From assembly GCA_949128115.1 (NCBI GenBank), contig OX421961.1:126607050-126671049 (forward strand): a stretch of 64,000 nt of DNA. The letters run 5' to 3'. The position numbers were made by a program, and so were the translations under genes. The DNA comes from Anaspis maculata (lineage: Eukaryota > Arthropoda > Insecta > Coleoptera > Scraptiidae). The notes under the pieces are model-generated. The model was given only the letters and a program-made list of their open reading frames with translations. It was not told the origin of the DNA and ran no database searches. Position 1 is the stretch's first letter. The number at the start of each line of letters is the position of its first letter. Of this stretch, positions 10,402 through 22,210 are shown one piece after another.

Positions 10402-13400
10402 TCAACAGCTCAACACGCAGTCCAAGTCGAGATGCTCGGAAGTTGTCTAACTGCTATTGTGTGTAGGTACTCTACCTAACTGAAATAGTTTCTGATTAAA
10501 TTACGTCGCGGAATGCAGGTAGCCTGACATTGACATTCTCATTTGCTGAAAGAGTTTTAATTATTTATTCAGCTCCATTTTTCAAACATCTGCGTCTTTC
10601 GATTCGAAGAACTGGTGGGCGCGAACTTTTGTCCACCCACCTACCTTCCTCTTTCATTCCAAATATTTCAAATATCTCGGATTTCGTTCGACACAATACG
10701 ACAAAGCAAATTATGTCCCGGTCCAAAGAGAAATTCAATGAATTTGTTTTGAATGAATGATTAAATGAATGAGAGGGTGCCTCACTTCTTTGTGCTTCGG
10801 ATTAAATATGATGCGTGGAGTACATTGGTATGGATTCACCCTCTGTGATCCAGAAATAATTCCACGTCTCAAAACGCAAAATATTAATGAAGTAAATACC
10901 CGAGTAAATACCTTTCAAAATTAGTTTGGCTAATTTTACTCGGAAACCACATGGATGGATCTTTCGAGCAAAAGGAGATAACGTCAAACAAGAATGTTCA
11001 AGTTTTAGAGAGGATTAAGTATGCATCGGTATGCATAGTTCGAAGCGCTCGTCAAAAACTTTGATGTGTGATGTTTCTAAAAGGGTTTGTTCTATCGTGA
11101 ATTAATGCGCCATGGTTATGTGAAGAAGGGAATGCGTTGCAAAGGAAATTTACTTAATATTGTGGTGATCGGCCTAGCCTGAAAGAAAAATAGTCAAGTT
11201 GAGGATGAGAGGATAGCTGCATCTGGCGAAATTGGGAGAGTAGGGATGCCGGATGCAGGACCGAGAGACAACGCCGAGAAAGGCACGCAAGGGATGGTTG
11301 GTGTGCGAATGTGACGCAGTGAAGACACCTTGCTTTGCACTCCTGCTATTGTTGTTATATTATTTGTTGATCAAGTTGTTTATGGCTTAGTGATTGTGAG
11401 TTTTGAGGGTGATCGATCGTTGAAGTCATAAAGGCAAGTAATCACTGATTTGATTGATTTGACCATTAATTGAGGTAGCAGGTGTTCAGAAATTTATTAC
11501 ATTCAAGATATTGTGAAATCAGAGTCGCACGTCAATTAACTGGTGTACAATCTTTATTAGGAATATTCAGCTGTTGGGACCCAAGTACAGTCGTAATGTC
11601 AGATTTATTCGAATTTCAAGAAGTAAATTACCTGGGCTTTCCCACCTGTAAAGGTGCTTCAAGTTGACGTGGCTCTTCTTCTCTATGCGGTTAACCCTTT
11701 CAAATATAAGCTTCAGTCAGTGCGTTGAAATTCTAAGTTCAGAAGAATTAGGAGTGAGAGTTAGACGCGAATAAGAAAGGGTTAAAGTCAGGTGCGGCAT
11801 TGCGGAACGAACCAGCAAACTCCAAGTGATGTCCGGAGCCTACTAAACTGCGCTGTCTTCACAAAGAGCCGGGTGAGATGTCACCATGAACTAAGGCTAA
11901 ACCAAAGCAACAATTACCTGACCCAAAGGGTTAATCAACAGGCAGTTAGCGACAGGACAGAGTTAACCCGAATCGTCTGAAAAGATATTCGTGGCAATAA
12001 ATCTCTGGCACCTGGCTGCAACCATCGCGAAGCGGTGGAAAATAAGAGCGGAAAATAGCGGAAATTAGGAAATGCAAAGCGTGAAAAATTTCCCACAAAA
12101 AAATCTGAAAAGCCAAGTCATTTGAAGCTACCTGATACCTGATCTGAAAGAAAGTTCTCTCCGAAAAGTCTATTGAAAGGACTTTACCAAACAATGACCC
12201 AAAGGGTTAACTCATGCCCATCATGCCTGTAAATAAACCATCAACTAATTTTCGAGTTGAAACGGATGGTACTAAACTGACGACATTATGACAATAATTG
12301 GGAACCGATAAAAACTGGGAATTATTGCAGTTATAAACATTCCAATTTAACTCTTTCGATTGATGACCCTTTAACAGGGGAACTCCACAAATAATGAATT
12401 TGCCATGCTGTTCAAAATGTGATTAAAATTGTGTAAACTATTGCTAAAGAAGGCAATGACGTATTCCAGGAATTAAATTGTATTTGTTACGAATCTAGTT
12501 TAATTAAGCGGTGAAATGAAGAATCAGACAATGAGATTCAGTAAAAGCAAAAGGCTTATGTTTGTTCAAATTTATTCAAGTAAAAGAAAGGCACGTGTGA
12601 CTTGAATTGTTTGTTTCTATGTAGGAAATAGATTAATTTGGTCCTCTCGTAGGTAGAACCAAGGTTTGTCATCAAAAGAAAGGGGTGAACTAATTCACGG
12701 GAAACAAAGGGTTAAAATACACAACGTAGGTGGGTTAAAAGGGGGGGTGAGCGTTACAATATCCTCCCACTAATATAAACAAAAGTAGGCGAGAGCGCAC
12801 TAAATTGCTCTGACAGTGTGCATAGACCAACAGCAGGCAGCAGCAGAGGTTTCATTACGAGTTTTCCTAGCAATGGGAGCAGGAAGTGCAAGCTTTCATT
12901 CACAGCTGAAAAAGCTTTTATAATTTCCTCTCAAGGTTCGATTGATTTTCCGCAAATATCCAAAAAGTTGACCCATCAGAATAAGGTTTGACACTGGATA
13001 GTTTAAAATATTAAATATGGCTTGTCTGCGATCGAAGGGATCTTAGAACTCATGACTAAATTAAGATGTAGGAGGCTTGCTTCGGTACGGTCGCCATCAA
13101 AGTTTAAGCTATGACCTTTTGACAGGACCGTCATACTCATAATGTATCAACGTTTCTAGCTTGCGTGACATTTTGCAGAAAAAAACGATCTTTTGCAGGC
13201 AAACGACGCCAATTATTGATACGTCGAACCTTTGACTATCCGCTATATCTTTTTGATCGCTCGAAATAGAGATTTTGAGGCGGAAAAGCAAACAATTTCG
13301 AAAGTCAGTTGGGAAACATGGCTGAATTTTCGAACACAAAAAATTAGGCGTCGTTGTTCATGCGGCAGGCGTTGGAACTTTGACACGAACGTCATATTTC

Positions 13401-13628
13401 CATCAATTTTTCTTGCTAGCGTATTATTCATGTATCCAAGCAATTTTTCTAAACGCAGAACAAAAGTTACAGAAGTTGCAGATATTGGCTTTTGGAAGCT
13501 TAAAAATTTCAAATTTTGCATTTCCTCATTGATTGTCTAATATAAGTTTCAAACAAAGTCATTCGAAAGACGCCCATTGCAACTTGATGCTGGATGCTGG
13601 ATCAGATAGCTCAGTTTTTCGATCAACT
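10402..13628. other. Intergenic DNA, no recognised gene
   Basis: About 3.2 kb without a domain, tRNA or clear terminal repeat. AAGGGTTAA/AACCCTTT motifs recur near 11694, 11779, 11925, 12200 and 12708 but without a fixed period. Overlapping open frames around 13109-13540 on both strands look like chance. Confidence 0.4.
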
Positions 13629-15210
13629 TCAACTGACCTGAAATTCATCATGTTGATTAATGTTCATAGGAGTGCCATTGAGAATAGAAGATGAAAGATG
13701 ACTATTGCCTTGTTTACTATTCGCGAAATGTATATTTGCCAAATGAGCTGGATTTGCAATAGCAAGACCCCCTTTATTAACAGGCAAAGAAAATAGATCA
13801 GCTTCTTCTGAAGAAATATTCCCACCTAACAAAGTTGGTGAAAAATGTTCTCTCAGAACAATGTTTAAAGGTATAAAAAAATCTTCTAATCCCTCGGTTA
13901 CACGTTGCAAGAATAACCATTGAAACTGGACACATTTAGTGATGGCTGTATAGGCAGCCTGTGGTGATTCTTTACAAGCTACTGTTAGTTTTTCAACAGC
14001 CGAAATCCAGTTTTCAATTTTATTACATACAAATTCATCTTTTCCTTCGCCAATATAACCGCCCAAAAATCGTGCCCCAGTTGCAACGCTCACTCCAGTC
14101 CCTTTAAAAATTTTCAAAGCCTCGGATTTTTCAGTTTCAGCAACAATAATGATTGACTTCTTGCCTTGTGGAAAATATCCATAAGAAGGACCTAGATTAT
14201 TCAATCTATTTCACCAATTTCTGAGATCACTGAATGTACCCTGAGCCGATGAATCATCTGCATACCAGCATTGAGTGATATTACTTGTATTTTTGAGTTT
14301 TTTGATTATGGGTAAAGTAGCTAATGCATATAAAGGCATTGCAAGAGGATCCCCTTGAGTAACCCCCTCTCTGCTATATAACCGAACATTACTATCCCGA
14401 ATAACAAGCTCAGCATGACCTCTGTAGGTATTATATAAAAATTGTGCACAACGTGGCCAGTAAATTCTTGCTTGCCATAATGCTAGTTGCCTATTTACAG
14501 AATTAAAAGCATTATTTGCATCAACCAAAAGCATCCCCCATTTAGAACTTGGACGGCAATTACCTTGGAACAAAGTATTCATGGCATGTATTGCACCTTC
14601 AATTCCTCCACTTATTCCGCTACATAGTTGGAGTTGAGCACAGGCTTCTGTAACATCTGAGCCAGTAACTTCTATCATACATTTAGATAAAATCCGTCTT
14701 AAGCATTCTCCAATCCCAATTGGACGAACGCCTGGGCATTTATCAAGTGCCACAAGACGGCTTGACATCAACGCTTGGATTTCTTCCCAGGGTACAGATT
14801 GATTATTTAGTTTCATTGTCAAACTAGCAACTGACTCTCTCAAGTGAAAGCTTGCTAGACCAAACCTCACCAAAAAGTCATTCCAATGTTCAGCTGTAGA
14901 GCCACTGGGACCACCACCACCTCTTAATTTTCTTGCCACTTTTTCTACATGGTCACCGGTTATATCAACTTGTAATAACTGTGGTATTTCAGTAAAATCA
15001 TCGGGCAGTGTGAACCATGATGAATCAGGAGTTGATGAAATAGGATGTTTTTCTTTTAGAATATCTTCAACAGTTTTTCCGCAATCACTGATTTTATCAT
15101 TTGGAGAAAGGACTACGTTTCTGTTACTTGTCAAAAGCCAATTAACTGCTTCACGTACTTTACCGCGTAGTATTAAACGGCTGAATACCTGAATTATGTG
15201 ATCTGTATTA
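13629..15210 (-). pseudogene. REL LINE, reverse transcriptase part
   Basis: Continues the ORF on the other side of the solo LTR. Visible RT motifs in order: GVRPIGIGECLRRILSKCM, the motif A aspartate in LLVDANNAFNSVN, motif B in SREGVTQGDPLAMPLYALA, the catalytic YADD in CQWYADD-type context (CWYADDSSAQG), then GYFPQGKKSIIIV as in motif D/E. One TGA (14211-14213) interrupts the frame between YADD and the thumb; the same frame then continues for 190 codons and ends at 13629. The open frame seen upstream of 15215 on this strand, about 63 codons, is LTR antisense sequence and not RT. The C-terminal endonuclease is missing, so the copy cannot be autonomous. Confidence 0.85.
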
Positions 15211-15214
15211 ATAT

Positions 15215-15639
15215 TGTTACGAAGCTCGCAACCATCCCGGCTCTTTCTAGAGAAATCTAGAATTACGCTTTGCATTCGGGAAGCATCGAGAGACTTCAGC
15301 GGTAGGTCACGACACGTCGAGACTTCTGGCGGAGGTGCCGTAGAAAGTACGCGTATATTCTCGACGCAGATACCAGAAAAATCCTCGTGTGCTGTAAACA
15401 CCATCAGGAAGCATCCAGAACCTTCGATGCCACTATAAGAGAGGAACTCGACCTGGCATCGAGAGAGTTTGAATCGAGCGATCGTGGCGTCAACACCTTA
15501 AGCGACATTGTGAATTTCTGAGCGATTAATAATTCTGTGCGTTATTTAGTTGTGTCGGTAGTAGCTAATAAAGTGCAGTTTGTTTACAAGTAAATCAGCG
15601 CATTTAATTTCGAGATAGGCGAACCCGAATATCGTAACA
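15215..15639 (+). mobile_element. Solo LTR, family A, inside the REL LINE ORF
   Basis: A 425 bp unit beginning TGTTACGAAGCTCGC and ending ATATCGTAACA, flanked by ATAT at 15211-15214 and 15640-15643. A TATA-like CTATAAGAG near 15434 and an AATAAAG poly(A) signal near 15567 set the plus orientation. A second copy is at 37920-38342. TG...CA ends and a 4 bp duplication fit a Gypsy/Ty3-type integrase. No internal region is present, so it is a recombination product. Confidence 0.93.
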
Positions 15640-16321
15640 ATATTTTTTCCATATTTTCTTCGTAACTGTTGATCTGCTTTGATAGTTTCATTGATAAGTA
15701 TGTCATATTGTTGGTCTCCCCATGGGGGTTTAAACGACGTTCCAACAATCGACGAATATCTTTAGCTCGGTGAATCATTTTATCTCTTTGTAAGGTAACG
15801 GCAACAAGGATTAGCATACGTTCTGAAGGAAAAATCGACTTCACTAACGATTCGATTTCATCAGCAAGTAAATGAATAAACTTTCTGCTTACAGCACCAT
15901 TTGGAAGATCATACAATCTACCTTGTACATTTTCAGATACCTTTTGCCAACGTTTTTGCCATGTGTTTGATGTCGTTCCAGCAACATTTAAGAAAGGGGC
16001 ACCAAAAACGTCTTCTAAAGGTGAATGGTGTGGCAATGCCGTCGGCATTGCGTTGAAATTAAAACCATGAGGGTTCGATTTTGACAGTGACTGGCGTTCA
16101 TGAGCACGAGGATGGACTTTCAAACCATTATTACTTTTACATATTTTCTTGCAGTGCGGGCAGCAGTATTGCTGTTTACTTGAACCATGTGAACTTCCAG
16201 CTTCTCGAATATCTTGTGATGAGATCTGAAAACTTCTCAAACCTTTCGGGGTAGGAAAAGAAGGGTAATTTTTCAAGATGTAACTGCTTTCAGATGAACT
16301 GTCACTGTCTTTACCTGACAT
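15640..16321 (-). pseudogene. REL LINE, N-terminal zinc-finger part
   Basis: This is the start of the retrotransposon ORF; the ATG at 16319-16321 opens a frame that stays open until LTR sequence is reached. A single C2H2 finger is visible about 50 residues in (YCCPHCKKICKSNNGLKVHP followed by RAH; C-x2-C-x12-H-x3-H), as in the N-terminus of R2-type proteins where it binds target DNA. The following 150 residues are rich in charged and tryptophan residues (NTWQKRWQKVSENVQ) and probably form the DNA-binding linker before the RT. The last few residues of the open frame (after YSG) come from the inserted LTR and are not native. The site-specific target, if any, cannot be deduced. Confidence 0.75.
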
Positions 16322-16324
16322 TTT

Positions 16325-17808
16325 TCATGTTGTCAACTCACAATATTTTCCTTTGAACCAATGCTTTCTAGGTGAAAGGGAAGGGACAACGACGATCGCT
16401 GCCAAACATCGAAAACGGGGTTACACTACAGAAATGGTACCAAGACCTTGGTACACTACAGAATGGTGCCGTGACCAGGATTACACTACACAACTGCCTG
16501 AATGTATGTAACAGCGAGGTTCATCAGTTTGAATTCTCAAAAAATGAATCTCTCTCTTAGCCGTCAAAACCTTGATTCTAGATTCAATGGGATCCATGAT
16601 TCCCAATTAAGCAATTAAACCAAAAAATGCTCAGACATCCACATCACCCGTCACACATCAAACCCTTCAGTTAAAAACCTCACGACAACACAAAAATCGC
16701 CATTATCTAATAGACAACACAAAAATCGCCATTATCTAATACAATTCAATGGCCATCCGTCTGCCAGGAATCGTTTCGTCAACTTCGATCAAATTCACTG
16801 CGCCCCTGGGCGCAACGGAGCCAGTGAGGCCCCAAAGAAACAAACCTGATAAACATACAATGAGCAGCAACAGATGGGCGCCGAAGGATCCGAGAAAAGT
16901 GCCGCAAGAAATTCAAGACTGTCTAGAGACCCCCAAAATGGATCCTTTGAAAACTGCAGAAGACATCCAGGGACAATCGATACTTTGTAATGATTCATCG
17001 CTAGATATTTGCATTTTCATCTTGCAATGTTTTCCAGTTTGTCTGTTTTCAGTGTCTTGAGACAGCGATCGAGTTCGGATAGCCATTATGACGGTTATGC
17101 ATGTCCCTAATGCATAGTCAAAGACTTTAATGGGCACATCCACATCATAAAGTGTTACACATTGTAAATGTAATCACTTTAATCCGCTTGATGAGGCTCG
17201 CAACGTAAATTTTTCAGCTTTATGGCGATGCTTTGCCCGAATGATTTATCGTACTTTTTAGTACGCGCGGAAAAATAATTTATACATCGCCATTTAGGTG
17301 TATATCCTACATCCAAACAAAGTGTTCAAAGTGATCGACATAATTTTTAACCGAGTCTTCAACATAAAATGTAGAGTGGTGCGATCGGAGGACTGCAACC
17401 GCACCACCATCAAAATATTTTTATAGATGCCTATATACCATTTTCGCTTAAAATGAACTTGAAAAATGCGCCCGCTTCGTCCTCGAACCTTTTGAAGAGT
17501 TTTACGATACGAACAATAAATGTAGATACTTAAACGTGCGTAATGGACTTTGAGAATCTTATCTCAGCAGTTTGTCTCCAGGGCGCAATCAATAAGAGAA
17601 CAGGGAAGAAACGAATTGTTGCCATCAGATTGACCCATTTAATCCCGGCAGAGATACCTATACCGGGATACCTTCCTAGTACCTCATTTAGATTGGATTA
17701 CCCAAGACCATCAAAGCAAAATGGAACCTAAACATACACACAACCTATGTCCTGTGTAATATAAAATTCTATTATGGCCTTTTCAGCCTTTTCTCGAAAG
17801 AATATCTA
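16325..17808. other. Intergenic DNA with a 29 bp tandem duplication
   Basis: An exact two-copy tandem repeat of 29 bp lies at 16684-16741 (unit starts GACAACACAAAAATCGCC). An open frame at 16749-17060 has no recognised domain. Nothing else structured is seen. Confidence 0.5.
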
Positions 17809-18943
17809 AGTATACGTTGTTTCAGATTGATTGCTATCCCAGTAGGCATTGGAAGTATATGGTAAAAGTCGCTTTAGCTTTGTCTAGTTCTAAAACGTTT
17901 ACTGTTTTAGTCCCAAGTCAGTGTGACATGTCAATCAAAATCAGCCGCGAAGTTTTTTACTGTCGTCCAAACTGTCATGTTTCTGTCCACCTAGATAGCT
18001 TTTGGAAAGAAAATCGTAATAAGCACCTATCGACGCAAGTTTTATAAGAATCTGTACGTGTTACTTATACAGTTACTGTTATTCCTGTTATGTTATACCT
18101 ACTGTTGTGTTGTTCCTTCATTGGTTTTGATTACCTGATAATTTTCACGCCATGTGTGGGGATCCAGCTCGTTTATCTTCGAGAGAACGTAAAATACTTT
18201 GACGCTGTTACGAAGAATTCTTCAGAGATTCCAACAATGCAGCTGCCAACATTCAGCGCGTTGCTTTGATCTTTAGTAACGTACTGCACGGTCAAACGCA
18301 TACTGGCAAAAAGAAGCCAAGGTTTGTCACTACTTACAACCATAAAGTGCCCGTGGATCCTTGAGCCCAGTCGAAAAAAAAATCAGCCAGGCGCCCGTTC
18401 TCAATCAAAAGAGTAGGTACAGTACCTACAGTCTGTTGTGCCATATCCTACCAGATTTCGTGCTTCTGTCTTCACTAAAAGGCTCAGTTGAAGTAGAACA
18501 GCGTAACTCGGCTTTAGAAGCAGATCTTCCTTGATATCTGATCCCCCTCAAGGCCATGGAGTTTGCTTTACTGCTTTACTATCTACCTGTGTGATATGTG
18601 CACAATGTTGATTGAGACTGTGGCAAGAACAAAATCTGCTGACTCCCCAGGTGCTTTTTTTCAGTCCTGAGATCGGAAACAGAGACGGTTCGACATCAAA
18701 ACTGCATGTATCTTTCTTCAAGTGCACCTTGAATGGGGTGCCGCACGTGATACTCGATAAAAAACTGAAGAAATACTTTCTGACTGAAAGGAGTGAAAGA
18801 TCTGACTTATAACCTGAAAATAAATGATGAAGTTTCCATGAGATTTACACTTCTGATTTGACGTTTTTTGTAACTAAATCTAAAGCTGCATTTAGATTTT
18901 CATGACCTACTGGGATAGCAATATTTCTGAAACAACGTATACT
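17809..18943. mobile_element. Inverted-repeat DNA element, AGTATACGTTGTTTCAG ends
   Basis: The left end AGTATACGTTGTTTCAG is repeated as CTGAAACAACGTATACT at the right end, and the arms extend through TTGCTATCCCAGTAGG against CCTACTGGGATAGCAA, giving roughly 45 bp inverted repeats on a 1.13 kb element. No transposase motif is recognisable in the interior; it is probably non-autonomous. The palindromic AGTATACT ends make the target duplication ambiguous. Confidence 0.8.
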
Positions 18944-20235
18944 GTATCATGTTTTTCTTGTCAGTATAAGCTCAAATAAAATGAGAGTATTATGACCCAG
19001 AGGATAACATTATTTTAATTATGTCAGTGCGTGGGATTAAAGCCCCTTCTTGACTGTCTTCTATCAAAGCAAAAGACACTCAGCTGCATGTGGGGGTATG
19101 TGTCACCAGGACAACGGAACAAAAGTGGAATTTTTCGCTTCTCCAGAGAGAACAAACTCAGGCCGCCCATAGGTGCTTTTTCCGATCCAGCAATCTGCGA
19201 GGAGATTTCGCGAGTCGATAGCCGGCACTTTGTAGTCAAAGCTGAGGTTTACTGTGGCGTTTCGTTGAGAATTTCGCACGCGAAAAGTGATTGGCGTACA
19301 AGAGGCCAAAAGCTCCTGGAGCTTATGTCTGGAAAGTTGCTCGACGGATATATTTCCGCGAATAATGATGGTCGTTACTGGGCGAAGGCGCCGTACACTA
19401 CGTGTGGGAAATGTTAAAAGTTTTTGCGAAAATGCCGCAAGCTTCTTTTGTGCTGTGGGAATTTTTGTGTTTTTGGCAAAGTTTTTCAAACAATGGTTTA
19501 GTGCTCCACTTTGATATAAGAACAAAAGGCGACGCAAGCACGATAAATTATTCAGAGTTAAGAAGTAAGAGTTCGAGCTTCGAAAGGAGGTATGGGAGGT
19601 AATTCTGTACGTGAGAAGGGTTTAAAGGCGAAATTTGCATAAGGAACATGTTCGAATTTAAGTCGTTTTTTGCGTGTTTTAAACGCTCATACACCGGATG
19701 ACACTGAGTGATTACCCATGCATTAATGGAAGTAAGTAACACATAAATGATTGATGTGCTGAGTACTAGGAAATCTGAGAGCTTGATGATGATAGTAGCC
19801 AACCCAGAAATACTGGGACTGAATTCTAGGGCATACGGTAAAATTGCACAAATCTGTGAAACTGTAGGTATAACTGGTTGCCTGTTTACTGGTGATTGCC
19901 TTCAACGAAAAACTCCTTCAAGATTACCTATTAACTTTTATTTACAATATCCGATCGATTATACTGACCTCTAAAAAGTTTGGAAGTGGCTCAAACAAAT
20001 CTAACTAATCGAATCAAAAAAGAAAATTAACAACAATCGTTTACTGACTGACTGACTGACTATAATCATCATCCCATACTGACTGGTATGGGAAATACTC
20101 TAAGGACAGCTTTTCCTAGTGTTTTTTCTTTAAACGTAAGTTTCATGAGAACCAGTGGAGTAAGAGACTTGAAAAAAAGAAAAGTGATCTAGAATCTAGA
20201 ATGAAAATTAATAAGTATTTAAAAGAAACACTTTA
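18944..20235. other. Unassigned DNA with overlapping ORFs
   Basis: Between 19024 and 19540 both strands are open (128 codons plus, 144 codons minus), but neither shows a known family or signal. A CTGA tetranucleotide run lies at about 20043-20061. I see no further structure. Confidence 0.35.
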
Positions 20236-21266
20236 GAAGCCATTCGTAACTGCAGATTTGATGAAACGTCATGGAAACAATCTTCACTTCCTGTTAGAGT
20301 TGGTGGTATCGGCGTAAGAGACATAACGACTTTGTGCTACTCTGCTTTCATGGGTTCCTTCTCCAGCATTGTGCCGTTTCTAAATTCTGTTCTCCCAAAT
20401 CACATTTCTGAGCCTTCTGACAAGTGTTTTGATGAAGCAATGCTGGAGTGGTGTATTTTGAGTAACGAGGATCCTCAAATTTCTTCAGTTCCAAAGAGCC
20501 AAAAAGATTTTGATCTAATTTTGTGTCAAAAATCTTTTGTCAAAATTCTAAACGAAGCACAAGGACCGCGAAATAAAGCACGTCTTCTTGCGGCTCAAGA
20601 AAATGAATCTGGTGCCTGGCTCAACACCCTGCCATCATCTTCTCTGGGAACGTTTCTCGACGATTCTTCCTTTTGAATCGCTATAAGCTTGAGAATTCGA
20701 CAGCCTGTTAGCGAACCCCATAACTGTTACTCTTGTGGCGAATCAGTGATGGATATTTTGGGCTATCATGACCTGTCTTGCCGCAAGAGTACTGGGAGGT
20801 GGTCTCGTCATGCTGTCATCAACGACATCCTTAAAAGAGCACTAACATCAGCTGGTATTCCATCTGTACTTGAGCCCCCTGGTTGCTGTAGAGATGACGG
20901 GAAAAAGGCGGGTGGTATGACCCTTATACCCTGGCATGGCGGTCGGGCTTTATTTTGGGACGCTACATGTCGAGACACGATGGCGGATTCTTATATATCG
21001 TTTCAACAAGCCAGAAAGCAGGTGAAGCCGCACGTCTGGGCGAAGTGCAAAAAAAAAAACAGAAATACAGAGAGCTAGAATCGAGGTCTATTTTCATACC
21101 TTTTTTGGTGGAAACTTTCGGTGCGTGGGGCGATGAAGCAAAGAACCTACCCAAATCTATCGGAAAGTTGATTCGCGGTGTTACAAACGAAGCAAAGTCC
21201 ACTTTCTATTTGATACAAAGAATAAGCGTGGCTATCCAAAGAGGAAATACTGCTGCTAGTAGATAA
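20236..21266 (+). pseudogene. REL LINE C-terminus: CCHC knuckle and REL endonuclease
   Basis: The 3' half of a second retrotransposon of the R2-like group. It holds a post-RT segment (SSLPVRVGGIGVRDITT), then the zinc knuckle CYSCGESVMDILGYHDLSC (C-x2-C-x10-H-x3-C), then the PD-(D/E)XK-like nuclease core: RWSRHAVINDILKRAL, a glutamate in LEPPGCCR, DGKKAGGMTLIPW and FWDATCRDTMADSY. In the family the residues before GMTLIPW are usually PDG; here they read AGG, so a catalytic-region residue may be lost. Frameshifts near 20676 and 20990 break the frame, which then runs through QRISVAIQRGNTAASR to a TAA at 21264-21266. The same terminal motif recurs at 50968-51054. Confidence 0.82.
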
Positions 21267-21324
21267 AATAGGGGGCTGCAAACAGGAGTGGGGGGATCAA
21301 CCTTGAAAGTATATGCGTGTGCAT

Positions 21325-21520
21325 GGGAGCAACCTTGACCTTTGACCTTTGACCCCTGACCTTGACCTCGAATTTAACCTTGACCTTGAATTTGACCTTG
21401 ACCTTGAATTTGACCTTGACCTTGAAAGGTCATTGACCCCTGACCTTGAATTTGCCCTTGACCTTGAAAGTTCATTGACCCTTGACCTTGAAGGATCATT
21501 GACCTCAATCGCATGGAGTG
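21325..21520. repeat. Minisatellite of TGACCTTGA units
   Basis: A tandem array built on TTGACCTTGAA with TTTGACC and CCCTGACC variants. TGACCTTGA occurs about nine times, and TGACCTTTGACC occurs near the left end. The reverse complement TCAAGGTCA is the extended half-site bound by FTZ-F1/SF-1/ERR-type nuclear receptors, and GGTCAAAGGTCA is a DR1 element. The opposite-strand Arg-Ser open frame is only a by-product of the repeat. It separates the REL LINE tail from the Polinton-type cassette. Confidence 0.9.
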
Positions 21521-21725
21521 GGGGGAGCAACCTTGAAGAAACATGTCTAGACTTGTCTGAACGGATCAGGTGTAGGAGTGGGAGGAGCGGTATAGTTATA
21601 AGCTTGATTTCTAATATCATCATCAATCTCCACCAAAAGCAATGGAAATTGGTGAGGGTATTGTACATATATATTACAGATTGTCGCCGGTTAGGTTTAG
21701 TCGTCAGCATAGATTCAATAACAAC

Positions 21726-22138
21726 ATGTCAACCGAAACGAACAAAGTTTCTACTCCAGTGTCGGATCCTATCACACAACACTCTGGAGGAACAATAGAT
21801 GAAACACCAAAAAAGCTAACTGCGCGAAAAATGACTCATCATCATTTGAATTTTGATTCTGATGCGGAAGGTAAGCTAAATGTAATTTTGAAGGAAGCAT
21901 AATTTGATATTGTTGTATTTTCCAAGAACAATCTGGTGATGAAGAATGCTGGGGCGAGGACAGCTTTGACACCTACACCCCACAACCAAATTTGCGGATA
22001 ATCCGTAAAATTCCTCCCAGGATTGCAAAGAAGCAGAAGCTGAGGAAACTCTTCCAAGAAGAGCAGATGGCTCTTCACCGTCTATTTCTGGAGCTCGATA
22101 AGTTGCTTTCAGTAAAAATACATCAAGCATTGGAATGA
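21726..22138 (+). CDS. Small two-exon gene of the Polinton-type cassette
   Basis: Exon 1 is 21726-21870 and exon 2 is 21927-22138. The 56 bp intron starts GTAAGC and ends TTGTTGTATTTTCCAAG; removing it keeps the frame through to TGA at 22136-22138, about 118 residues. Without splicing, exon 1 stops inside the intron. I chose the ATG at 21726 (MSTETNKVS) over the in-frame ATG at 21642 because the latter lies in low-complexity DNA. The product is hydrophilic: an acidic middle (DSDAEG, SGDEECWGEDSFD) followed by a basic helix-prone C-terminus (IAKKQKLRKLFQEEQMALHR). An AATAAA follows at 22149. I do not recognise the family; a regulatory or virion-associated role is only a guess. Confidence 0.55.
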
Positions 22139-22148
22139 ATTGTTAAAA

Positions 22149-22154
22149 AATAAA
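22149..22154 (+). terminator. Poly(A) signal AATAAA after the spliced gene
   Basis: AATAAA lies 10 bases after the TGA of the two-exon gene and before the TATA-like site of the ATPase gene, so the two genes are probably separate transcription units. Confidence 0.5.
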
Positions 22155-22210
22155 ATAACTATTCGGAATCTGTCTTTTTATATACACCTTATTTCAACCT
22201 GGAAATCACA

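Larger units (their letters stand above)
13629..16321 (-). mobile_element. R2-like (REL-endonuclease group) non-LTR retrotransposon
   Basis: One continuous element on the minus strand: an N-terminal C2H2 zinc finger, a central reverse transcriptase with all main motifs and a thumb region. It is interrupted by a solo LTR at 15215-15639, by a single in-frame TGA at 14211-14213, and stops before the C-terminal CCHC/endonuclease region that its relative at 20236-21266 still carries. One ORF with an N-terminal zinc finger and no APE endonuclease places it with R2/R4/NeSL-type LINEs. Confidence 0.8.

Noticed and set aside
16749..17060. 103-codon ORF as a gene
   Set aside because: No recognised motif; its neighbours on the opposite strand are equally open.
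19024..19540. Overlapping ORFs on both strands, 128 and 144 codons
   Set aside because: No domain on either strand; open on both strands at once, which points to base composition rather than coding.
21297..21710. Arg-Ser-rich protein on the minus strand
   Set aside because: The RSRSNSRSR run is a translation of the TGACCTTGA minisatellite; no start context or conservation argues for a gene.
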